From Paenibacillus sp. Soil750 (GTDB lineage: Bacteria; Bacillota; Bacilli; Paenibacillales; NBRC-103111), in the NCBI RefSeq assembly GCF_001428045.1, contig NZ_LMSD01000023.1:186001-250000 (forward strand): 64,000 nt of DNA, read 5' to 3'. The translations under genes were made by a program, and so were the position numbers. The notes beneath the pieces are model-generated. The model was given only the letters and a program-made list of their open reading frames with translations, did no database searches and was not told the DNA's origin. Position 1 is the stretch's first letter, and the number at the start of each line of letters is the position of its first letter. Of the stretch, positions 18,412-25,060 are shown one piece after another.

Positions 18412-20106
18412 ATGGGCCAAGACACTCCACATCAATTGCCGGAAGAAGTTATCAAAGAGTATGCTTCTCAAATTGAATTTTTGGACAATTATGGTAATTT
18501 TGGTGCTTACCGGTTTCAGTCCTATCGTCAGGCCAAAGTATTGGCGGTCGGCTCTGGTCCATTTTTGATCTCGGTCATTTCTAAGCTGCTTGTATCCGGA
18601 ATGACCAAGTTTCACATTCTAGTCTCTGGCACAGGGCCGACTGATCGACAACGGATACAAGAACTGGCGGCACATGCCCGTAAAACAGACCCCAAGGTGA
18701 GAATAGAGGAAGTTACCCTGCAGAAGAAAGCGGTTAGTAGTTTGCGGGAGGCTGTGAGGCCGTTTGATTCAATTTTGTTTGTGTCACAGGAGGGTGATAT
18801 CGAGGATCTCCGGGTTCTTCACGCGATTTGTAGGGAGGAGAGGAAGTTGTTTCTTCCCGCAATATGTCTGCAGCAGGTGGGTCTGGCGGGGCCGATAGTG
18901 CATCCGGACTTTGAGGGATGCTGGGAGTCAGCGTTTCGCAACATTCACGAATTTGTGATTTATAAAAACCCTCAGCTGCACACCTTTTCTTCCACAGCGG
19001 GAGCGATGTTAGCAAATGTGATCGTGTTTGAATTATTAAAAAAGATTACGGGAGCGAACGATGCGGAACAAGGGAATCAATTCTTCCTGCTTAATCTGGA
19101 AACATTGGAAGGAAAATGGCATTCGTTTATGCCCCATCCGCTTGTGACCGGACGTACTGCAGCTGAATGGATTCACGATATCGATCTGCAGCTCGAACGG
19201 AGATTAAGCAAAAGTGAGAACGGATTGCTTCCTTACTTCAGCCGATTGACATCGACTGTATCAGGGATTTTTCATATTTGGGAGGAAGGCGACTTAAAGC
19301 AGCTACCGCTCTCTCAGTGTCGCGTTCAGCCCGTCGATCCGCTATCGGAAGGGCCGGCTGGTCTTCTGCCAGACATTGTTTGTACAAATTTGACGCATGA
19401 GGGAGCGAGGCGGGAAGCGGGGCTGGTCGGGATTGAAGCGTATGTGTCGCGAATGGCTTGCCTGCTCGTTTTGAGGCTTCCATCTTATCAGGAATCAGAG
19501 GGCAACAAGATAGATCAGCATGAATTTATCGGCGTTGGAGCGGGAGAAACGGTTGCGGAAGGCATTAGCCGAGGGTTACAACGGAGTTTGGCCGATGTAC
19601 TGGGCAAGCGAATGGCATGTCAGTTGCCTTCTGTCTTTCGAGTACAGTTATCTACTATAGAAGATATATATTGCCAGTTTTATTTGCAGGCTCTGACGAC
19701 GATGAAGGGAGCACCCATGTTTGGTTTAGGAGATGAAATATTCGGATTCCCTGTGATGTGGGTCGGTACAAGTGATCGTTGGTATGGCGGTGTAGGCTTG
19801 AATGTGACCCTGGCATTGCGAGATGCTTTGCAGCAGGCTTTGTTGGTGGCACAAAACCAACCGGCTTGCCTCACATCGAAAGTGTTGGAGGTATCGTCGG
19901 TTCATACAGTTGAACAGTTGCCGCTAATCTTGGAGATCCCTTCATGTGAAGTGACGTTAAAATCGGATGTTCTGCAGTCGGCCTTGCAGGTCTTGGAACG
20001 GAACCGTAAGCGACTATTGGTCTTGGATCTAGCAGTAGAACCGTTCTTGAAAGAGGAAATGGCAGGAGTGTTTGGCGTGTTGCTGCGCGATGGGGAATCC
20101 CGTTGA
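18412..20106 (+). CDS. ThiF-like thiazole-containing bacteriocin maturation protein
   Basis: 564 residues from the ATG at 18412, chosen for GGAGGAGGG seven bases upstream; the frame is open back to a GTG at 18367. Residues ~40-75 ('KVLAVGSGPFLISVISKLL') are a ThiF/E1-like Rossmann start, and the C-terminal half ('EFIGVGAGETVAEGISRGLQRSL') looks like a divergent YcaO-type fold. The overall pattern fits the family described as 'putative thiazole-containing bacteriocin maturation protein' (TIGR03693), which in Bacillus sits beside the SagD-like fusion. It probably forms a complex with the product of 15646-17544. No catalytic ATP or zinc motif is evident, so it may bind or present the precursor. 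Confidence 0.8.
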   Translation: MGQDTPHQLPEEVIKEYASQIEFLDNYGNFGAYRFQSYRQAKVLAVGSGPFLISVISKLLVSGMTKFHILVSGTGPTDRQRIQELAAHARKTDPKVRIEEVTLQKKAVSSLREAVRPFDSILFVSQEGDIEDLRVLHAICREERKLFLPAICLQQVGLAGPIVHPDFEGCWESAFRNIHEFVIYKNPQLHTFSSTAGAMLANVIVFELLKKITGANDAEQGNQFFLLNLETLEGKWHSFMPHPLVTGRTAAEWIHDIDLQLERRLSKSENGLLPYFSRLTSTVSGIFHIWEEGDLKQLPLSQCRVQPVDPLSEGPAGLLPDIVCTNLTHEGARREAGLVGIEAYVSRMACLLVLRLPSYQESEGNKIDQHEFIGVGAGETVAEGISRGLQRSLADVLGKRMACQLPSVFRVQLSTIEDIYCQFYLQALTTMKGAPMFGLGDEIFGFPVMWVGTSDRWYGGVGLNVTLALRDALQQALLVAQNQPACLTSKVLEVSSVHTVEQLPLILEIPSCEVTLKSDVLQSALQVLERNRKRLLVLDLAVEPFLKEEMAGVFGVLLRDGESR

Positions 20107-20149
20107 GTGCTATCGTTATGATTGTGGGAGACGGGTTATTAGCGTACAG

Positions 20150-20190
20150 AAAAAAGTCACCCTGAGTTAAAGATGAAGGGTGACTTTGTC
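20150..20190. terminator. Bidirectional terminator between ThiF-like gene and first YjcZ-like gene
   Basis: AAAGTCACCC (20153-20162) pairs with GGGTGACTTT (20178-20187). It is placed to end both the plus-strand ThiF-like gene and the minus-strand small gene. Confidence 0.75.
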
Positions 20191-20203
20191 TAGTTGTTAT
20201 TTG

Positions 20204-20455
20204 TGTTGGATTAAGGAATTACCATACGAAAGCTGATATGATGATAACTAAAAGAATAAAAAGAACCAAAATAGCTGCTGCGCTTGCACCATAACCTGCA
20301 CAACTTCCACTATAACCTACTGCTCCCATGTTTACTCATTCACCTCTGGTGATTTGTCACTACGAGATAAAATATGTTTGTTACAAAGTGATTGATTGGA
20401 CGTATGAACCAAATTGAGTGTTTAAATAGCCGGTATTCGTAAAATAGAATTGGTA
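20204..20455. repeat. Tandem duplication, unit 1 (YjcZ-like gene and its upstream region)
   Basis: This ~250-base segment and the one at 20699-20942 are nearly identical through the coding part and ~120 bases upstream, including the conserved blocks GATTGATTGGACG and AATAGCCGG. Similarity is lost on both sides, so a segment holding gene and promoter was duplicated. Confidence 0.85.
20219..20329 (-). CDS. YjcZ-like tiny membrane protein, copy 1
   Basis: 36 residues: MGAVGYSGSCAGYGAS followed by a single hydrophobic helix (AAAILVLFILLVIII) and SAFVW. The ATG is preceded by AGAGGTG with 11 bases between. The Gly/Tyr-rich head plus one membrane helix is the pattern of YjcZ-family sporulation proteins, short peptides found in spore-forming Bacilli and thought to associate with forespore or spore membranes. 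It differs from copy 2 at three positions. An upstream CATATTTTA resembles the SigK -10 box (CATAnnnTA), but no convincing -35 was found. Confidence 0.8.
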   Translation of the reverse strand: MGAVGYSGSCAGYGASAAAILVLFILLVIIISAFVW

Positions 20456-20583
20456 TGTAATAACACCTGAAAAAGAATAACCGGAAATTCCCGCTATGTG
20501 CCCACGCATTATTTAAAAATTTGAATCTTATATATATTAAGCCCCCACAGCCCACTCGTCTCATATTTCAACCCTCAATTACC

Positions 20584-20630
20584 ATAAAAAAAGGTCTCCC
20601 TTAGATTAAGATTAAGGGCGACCTTTTTAT
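20584..20630. terminator. Bidirectional terminator (first of a pair)
   Basis: AAAAAAGGTC and CCCTTA pair with TAAGGG and GACCTTTTTAT. It lies downstream of the second YjcZ-like gene on the minus strand. Confidence 0.75.
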
Positions 20631-20643
20631 GATAAGAACAACG

Positions 20644-20681
20644 AAAAAAACGGCCCGTGTTTTATTTCGCGGCCGTTTTTT
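20644..20681. terminator. Bidirectional terminator (second of a pair)
   Basis: AAAAAACGGCC pairs with GGCCGTTTTTT around a 15-base loop. It is nearest to the stop codon of the second YjcZ-like gene and would end its minus-strand transcript. Confidence 0.75.
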
Positions 20682-20698
20682 CTCATATTGATTCTTTG

Positions 20699-20942
20699 TG
20701 TTGGGTTAAGGAATTACCATACAAAAGCTGATGTGATGATAACCAAAAGAATAAAAAGAACCAAAATAGCTGCTGCGCTTGTGCCGTACCCTGCACAACT
20801 TCCACCATAACCTACTGCTCCCATGTTTACTCATTCCCCTCAGGTGATATATCACTACGGTATAAAATATGTTCGTTAAATAGTGATTGATTGGACGAAT
20901 GAACCAAATAAATTGTTGGAATAGCCGGCATTCGAAAAAAAA
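20699..20942. repeat. Tandem duplication, unit 2
   Basis: Partner of 20204-20455; see that entry for the shared blocks. The upstream part again carries CATATTTTAT, so the putative promoter is conserved in both units. Confidence 0.85.
20714..20824 (-). CDS. YjcZ-like tiny membrane protein, copy 2
   Basis: 36 residues, MGAVGYGGSCAGYGTS, then the same hydrophobic helix and a SAFVW end. It differs from copy 1 at residues 7, 15 and 31. The ribosome site is GAGGGG. The conserved single Cys10 and the Gly/Tyr head are kept in both copies, as are the promoter-proximal blocks, which argues that both are expressed. A role in spores is inferred from the YjcZ family; a link to the adjacent TOMM-like genes is only positional. 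Confidence 0.8.
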   Translation of the reverse strand: MGAVGYGGSCAGYGTSAAAILVLFILLVIITSAFVW

Positions 20943-21088
20943 AGAATTCGGATGTTTTCTGCTGCAGCTAAATTTGGTATCCGAAAGTGGCCATCTTGAT
21001 GTCATTCTCCGCGGCAACCGGAATATTGGCCTACAGGAAATATTCCAGTTCGCAATACGAAGAACAGTGTAGCGTGGTAACACCACCG

Positions 21089-21874
21089 TCAAAAAATTAA
21101 GCCCCTTCCATATTTTTTCGCAAATTGATACACCGAATCGGCAAATGTTTTTTTCTGTACTTTGAGATAAGTAATAAGGGCCTCTTTGTCTTGAATCGGT
21201 ACACCCCAATCCTCAGGAATATCCCGAATTACTTCTTCAATGAGGGTTTCAGGTAAAGCAAGGATCTGTTCAATATATGAAGAGAGTATCGATGGATCTT
21301 CAAGCATGCCCATAGTCCAAATATGAACGATAGAATCCTTTTTAAACTTATCGTGCTTTTGTAATGTCGCTTTATTCCATTTATATCCTCCCGGAAAACA
21401 TTTACCGTGATCGATCATGTGAATATCATATTTGCCTTCCGGTAGTCGCTCCAAAAGAATGTTGCTTTTTGTACGATCAGAGTTATGCACCCAATGGTCG
21501 AATACGAAAATTCCGGCTAATACTTGGTTATTTTTGATATCCATTTTAGTCGGATGAGGAGGTTCCTTCGAGAGGCCTCTGCAATTGTCTATAAATAGGC
21601 TCGCAAATTGTGTGCCTGGATTGTATTTAGAAGAAAACTTTTTCGGGATATATTGTATCTGCTGCTCTGTCATATTCACTATTTTAAATGGCACCACAGG
21701 CAAAGAAAGGTATTGCCCTAATCTGGCGATCACGAATTCATTTACCAGTTCCCTTGTTCCGTGGAAATTGTTTTTACATTTTACCGCATAACGGTTTCCA
21801 TCATTAAATGACAACAAATGTGCGGCTTTTCCAGACAGCGTCTCCAAATATTTTATCGGTTCTAATGATGTCAT
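21089..21874 (-). CDS. HipA-like kinase domain protein
   Basis: 261 residues with protein-kinase-like signatures: a possible ATP lysine K32 ('YAVKCKNN'), the catalytic loop 'HNSDRTKSN' (D133, N138) and a metal-binding 'IDHGKCF' (D155). These match the stand-alone HipA-like kinases (HipA_2 type) found singly in Paenibacillus and Bacillus. AAGAAGGG precedes the ATG. No HipB-like antitoxin or other toxin partner is next to it, so a toxin-antitoxin role is not supported here. The target is unknown. Confidence 0.8.
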   Translation of the reverse strand: MTSLEPIKYLETLSGKAAHLLSFNDGNRYAVKCKNNFHGTRELVNEFVIARLGQYLSLPVVPFKIVNMTEQQIQYIPKKFSSKYNPGTQFASLFIDNCRGLSKEPPHPTKMDIKNNQVLAGIFVFDHWVHNSDRTKSNILLERLPEGKYDIHMIDHGKCFPGGYKWNKATLQKHDKFKKDSIVHIWTMGMLEDPSILSSYIEQILALPETLIEEVIRDIPEDWGVPIQDKEALITYLKVQKKTFADSVYQFAKKYGRGLIF

Positions 21875-22043
21875 CGCTCAGCAACCCTTCTTTGATAGAA
21901 TCTAACATTACAATATTCAATAATAATTTAAGAGTATGGACAAAAGGGATATTATTTTTCTAACTTGCCATTGCTGAATCGCGCTGAACCTTATCATAAA
22001 TAAGGGTTGAGACCAGAAAGCAAGCAGTACTGAAAACAGTAAA

Positions 22044-22070
22044 GGAGCAGCCGTAGCTGCTCCCTTGACA
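22044..22070 (-). terminator. GC-rich hairpin, possible terminator
   Basis: GGAGCAGC and GCTGCTCC (22044-22051 and 22056-22063) form a perfect eight-base-pair stem, followed on the minus strand by TTTACTGTTTT. It may end the minus-strand transcript of the VOC gene. Confidence 0.4.
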
Positions 22071-22079
22071 TGTTAATTC

Positions 22080-22193
22080 TTACATACTAAATGATAATGA
22101 CCACAAATTGGAATAGTTTCTACCATAAGATATATACACATTGGTAGTCGTGTTGCGCCATTCGGGTTCATTGCCATAATGGGAAAGACGATG
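22080..22193 (-). pseudogene. C-terminal remnant of an unidentified protein
   Basis: A minus-strand frame of 37 codons reads HYGNEPEWRNTT and 'YISYGRNYSNLWSLSFSM' before a stop. The composition is protein-like and very unlike random frames, but it has no start codon or ribosome site, and stops lie just upstream. I do not recognise the family. Confidence 0.3.
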
Positions 22194-22290
22194 TTATCAT
22201 CGGAGGAATGTTATAGGCACATTCGGCCAAAATGGCCATACGAATCGTTGTCACTCCCCAAATTGAGGCCTCACTCACTTCAACTGTCCG

Positions 22291-22695
22291 TCAGCGCCTA
22301 CCACTGAACCGTTTGATCGCATCCTCGGTCACCGGCGCGAAGAGGTTAACCAGATTGCCGTCGGGATCGCGAAACAGCACAGCACGGTTCCCCCAAGGCA
22401 TCGTGGTTGGTTCCTTTACCCACTCGTTGACAAATGGCTTCAAGCGCTCGTATTCGGCGTCGACATCGTGGACGCGGAACTCGATGATGACAGTGCGATT
22501 TTCGGCCGCCACTGCGGAACCAGCGCCGAACAGTTGCACTGTCTGGGAGTGGCCGATCGCCAGGGTGCACGATGGCAGAACGAGTTCGGCAAATACGGGT
22601 GCGGGGCGTTCCGCCGAAACACCCATGACTTTCTCATAGAACTTGACGAGACGATCCACGTCGTCGGTAATGATGCGTACAGAAGCAAAATTCAC
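22291..22695 (-). CDS. VOC-family (glyoxalase-like) protein
   Basis: 134 residues from a GTG start behind AAGGATGG. 'VRIITDDVDRLVKFYEKVMG' at the start and 'FRDPDGNLVNLFAPV' near the end are the two beta-alpha-beta-beta-beta repeats of the vicinal-oxygen-chelate fold. Such proteins include glyoxalases, dioxygenases and drug-binding resistance proteins; the substrate here is not evident. The gene is visibly richer in G+C than its surroundings, which hints at recent acquisition. A palindrome lies in its promoter region. Confidence 0.88.
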   Translation of the reverse strand: MNFASVRIITDDVDRLVKFYEKVMGVSAERPAPVFAELVLPSCTLAIGHSQTVQLFGAGSAVAAENRTVIIEFRVHDVDAEYERLKPFVNEWVKEPTTMPWGNRAVLFRDPDGNLVNLFAPVTEDAIKRFSGRR

Positions 22696-22719
22696 GAGAT
22701 ACCATCCTTTCTATAATAA

Positions 22720-22739
22720 ATGATACAATACCGTATCAT
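22720..22739. promoter_or_regulatory. Operator-like palindrome upstream of the VOC gene
   Basis: ATGATAC, six bases, GTATCAT: a seven-base perfect inverted repeat 25 bases before the GTG start. The spacing and position suit a TetR- or MarR-type operator. No regulator gene lies adjacent. Confidence 0.45.
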
Positions 22740-22807
22740 TTCATTTTGGGCCAGAATACTTCGCATTTATCTCCCACTCCTTTATGTTTACTTACTCCGA
22801 TTATAAT

Positions 22808-22853
22808 AAAACGCTACTGACAACAGTATGTCAGTAGTGTTTTAACATTTTTT
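22808..22853. terminator. Intrinsic terminator without an adjacent gene
   Basis: AAAACGCTACTGACA (22808-22822) pairs with TGTCAGTAGTGTTTT (22829-22843), with a T-run at 22847-22854. No plus-strand gene ends here, so it may mark a lost gene or insulate the VOC promoter. Confidence 0.6.
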
Positions 22854-23082
22854 TGGCTTACTCCCGAATTCGATCTCAACCTTGGTGTAGCTGTTCAGCA
22901 AGTCCCATGTTGTCAGGTGACAAGTGCTTTATCTCATTCCCGACGTATGATAAGAAAAAAGTGAGGTCGGTTCAACTATTGTATGCAACAAATGACCAGA
23001 CAAATTTTTCAATTCATTTGTACAATCATCACTAGCAGCATTTCATATGATGAATACAGAAATATGCATAGGGGTGATTGAA

Positions 23083-23538
23083 TTGAAGTTCAACTATTCC
23101 ATCCGTACACAATTTAGCTTTTTTGCAAAAGATCGTATGTTAAGTTGTATTTTGGCCAAGGTTGCGAGGCAACGTGTGAATATAACCGCTATCACTGTCA
23201 TTAAAAAACACAACCACAGTAATAGTCTTAGGCTCGTAGCTGGTTCACCCGATACGGAAAGCCCGAGCGATCTTTGGATCGTCAGAAGTATATTAAAGTC
23301 TTTTGGCGTTAAGTTCAGAGAAGAGAAAGTCGTTCAAGTGAAAAATATTACTCCTAATGTTCCAGGTGTATTCAATAGCATCTTCGGCGCAGTTTGGTGC
23401 AAGGTAAAAGTGAAAGCAATGTATGATGGAGAGCAGAACGCCTCATTCCTCAATGTTTCCGATGTAAAAAAAACGATACGGATCTTGTCGCAAAAAAATG
23501 TGCGACAATGCCCGAAAAATTGTCGACGCTTCCGGTAA
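23083..23538 (+). CDS. ACT-domain-like protein
   Basis: 151 residues from a TTG start at 23083, chosen because AGGGGTGA lies five bases upstream; the frame is open to an ATG at 23047 that has no such site. 'FFAKDRMLSCILAKVARQRVNITAITVIKK' resembles an ACT regulatory domain (strand-helix-strand-strand), and a second similar unit seems to follow ('NITPNVPGVFNSIFG'). ACT domains bind amino acids or other small ligands. No catalytic domain is attached and no operon partner exists, so its role is open. Confidence 0.55.
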   Translation: MKFNYSIRTQFSFFAKDRMLSCILAKVARQRVNITAITVIKKHNHSNSLRLVAGSPDTESPSDLWIVRSILKSFGVKFREEKVVQVKNITPNVPGVFNSIFGAVWCKVKVKAMYDGEQNASFLNVSDVKKTIRILSQKNVRQCPKNCRRFR

Positions 23539-23866
23539 ATCCAGTTATCTCCATGCGTGTTGTTTGCCAATCATCAAAACCAGATTCGTCCACCAAGCCG
23601 TCTTGGCTGTGTTAATCTTACATGTAATATACGGCCCTGTCCGAGTTACGAAAGATAGATCGATGGTTGGATTTGTACTGTTTTTGAGCGATTTCACGGG
23701 ATAACCGATTTCCGTTATGTTGCTGGACACGAAGATATCAACACCGCTGGGGAAATTAACACCGGACGAGTCAGAACCAAATGACACACGACCCGCTGGT
23801 GCTGCATGCGACGGAAGCATTTTCCGTCGGAGTTGTCTTAGGATTGAAAATACAGTAATGGATATT

Positions 23867-23897
23867 AGCCTTACGAGAAATCGTAGGGCTATTTCAG
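23867..23897. terminator. GAAA-loop hairpin (copy 2 of a dispersed repeat)
   Basis: AGCCTTACGA, GAAA, TCGTAGGGCT, then ATTTCAGTTT. It differs by one base from the stem-loop at 11222 and shares flanking TTAG/ATTT. As no gene ends just upstream, it looks like a mobile or relic terminator-like repeat. Confidence 0.5.
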
Positions 23898-23943
23898 TTT
23901 GCAAGGTAAATGATAGGTTTGGTCTCCCTTTTTTCCAAACGAA

Positions 23944-23957
23944 TTATAGCGTTTACA
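23944..23957 (+). promoter_or_regulatory. Weak cre-like site upstream of the AraC gene
   Basis: TTATAGCGTTTACA matches 12 of 14 cre positions. It is ~73 bases before the TTG start at 24030, near where a promoter would lie, so the xylan regulator may itself be under CcpA. Confidence 0.35.
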
Positions 23958-24029
23958 TTTTTTGTTGACAATGGTTGAACTAAAGTTATAGGGTATAAAT
24001 TAAAGATATTATTTGGGAGGGAGATCAAC

Positions 24030-24827
24030 TTGTCAGTGGAAATTAATGATTTCTTAGTTCCTGATATCGGCTACTTAATATATAGAAAGTGCACGCCAAC
24101 CTGGGAAATCGCCAAAAATGAAATCTCATTTTGTGACATCACCTATGTCATAGAAGGGAGAGGAATCTATACAATTAATGGCGTACAATACGAGGTGAAA
24201 CGCGGTGATCTTCTCTGCATTCCACGCGGAAGTATCCGTATGGCCCGATGCATTGTCGATGACCTTATGAACGTATATTCCGCTAACTTCAAACTCTATG
24301 ATATGAACGGACAACAAGCCGACCTGCCTCTTCCTTTGCTGACGCATATTGGGATTAAAAGCGACCTCATCGGGCTCTTTCGCGAGTTATCCAATGCCTG
24401 GGTTCGTAAGGAAACTGGGTATCACACAAAAGCCAGAGGTCTGCTACTTGTCATTATGCACAGATTGTATGAGCTGATTCTCTTAAAAAAAGATCCCGCA
24501 AGATCAGATTATCGGGTAAAAAAGGCTATCAACTATATATCTGAAAACTACGCGAGCAATGTTACTGTAAAAGAGATTGCAAATCTCGTAGGGCTCAATA
24601 CCGTATACTTTGGGGCACTATTTAAAAATGAAACGGGCATACTGGTCAATCAATACTTGACGCAAACGAGAATTAACCATGCAGAGGACATGCTGCAAAA
24701 TGGTGAATGCAACGTAACCGAAGCTGCAGAGCGTTGCGGGTATAGCGATCTGTCGCATTTTCGAAAGCAATTTAAAATGATCAAAGGATATTCACCGTCA
24801 CACTGTCTCAGAAATCAACCTGACTAG
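24030..24827 (+). CDS. AraC-family regulator of the glucuronoxylan locus
   Basis: 265 residues from a TTG start with GGAGGGAG ten bases upstream. Residues ~35-110 form a cupin-type sensor ('VIEGRGIYTINGVQYEVKRGDLLCIPRG'-like turn pattern), and ~165-262 the double HTH with 'VKEIANLVGLNTVYFGALFK' and 'VTEAAERCGYSDLSHFRKQF'. It precedes the GH67 gene by 233 bases on the same strand and is closed off by its own terminator, so it is most likely the local activator responding to aldouronates or glucuronate. Confidence 0.9.
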   Translation: MSVEINDFLVPDIGYLIYRKCTPTWEIAKNEISFCDITYVIEGRGIYTINGVQYEVKRGDLLCIPRGSIRMARCIVDDLMNVYSANFKLYDMNGQQADLPLPLLTHIGIKSDLIGLFRELSNAWVRKETGYHTKARGLLLVIMHRLYELILLKKDPARSDYRVKKAINYISENYASNVTVKEIANLVGLNTVYFGALFKNETGILVNQYLTQTRINHAEDMLQNGECNVTEAAERCGYSDLSHFRKQFKMIKGYSPSHCLRNQPD

Positions 24828-24849
24828 CTTACGCTAGTCTTTTTTTTTT
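24822..24849 (+). terminator. Terminator overlapping the AraC stop codon
   Basis: GACTAGC (24822-24828), TTAC, GCTAGTC (24833-24839) and ten Ts. The TAG stop of the regulator lies inside the left arm of the hairpin. Confidence 0.85.
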
Positions 24850-25000
24850 GCAAATAATATCTTTAATTAGGCATGGTTAACTATATTCAGACTATTGTTG
24901 AAAGATATCTTGAATGCTAAATTCTTAATTAAGAAACAAAAGTGTTTTGGCTATCTTTGTAGGTGCTGAACGATGAACTTAATAGGAATAAAATGTTAAA

Positions 25001-25029
25001 TTCACACCCTATATGTTGTAGTTTATGAA
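25001..25029 (+). promoter_or_regulatory. Likely SigA promoter of the GH67 operon
   Basis: TTCACA (25001-25006), 17 bases, TATGAA (25024-25029). The -10 is weak, as expected for an AraC-activated promoter, and it is overlapped by the cre site. Confidence 0.4.
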
Positions 25030-25039
25030 AACGCTTTAA
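25026..25039 (+). promoter_or_regulatory. cre-like site of the GH67 operon
   Basis: TGAAAACGCTTTAA matches 12 of 14 positions of TGWAARCGYTWNCW and covers the probable -10/+1 region, 21 bases before the ATG. Repression by CcpA in the presence of glucose is inferred. Confidence 0.55.
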
Positions 25040-25060
25040 TTTATGCGATAGAGGTGCATC

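Larger units (their letters stand above)
23539..24029. other. Intergenic stretch with repeat hairpin and possible coding remnant
   Basis: On the minus strand 23545-23820 reads as a protein-like frame ('VDIFVSSNITEIGYPV', 'KINTAKTAWWTNLVLM') with no ribosome site or upstream domain, possibly the remains of a secreted protein. The GAAA hairpin repeat is at 23867-23897, and a cre-like site at 23944 precedes the next regulator. Confidence 0.35.

Noticed and set aside
20204..20942. CRISPR-like repeat
   Set aside because: There are only two units of ~250 bases, and each contains a gene. This is a tandem gene duplication.
23545..23904. 119-residue minus-strand protein
   Set aside because: The frame starts in the dispersed hairpin repeat and has no ribosome site. 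At best it is a degraded remnant, so it is only mentioned in the intergenic entry.
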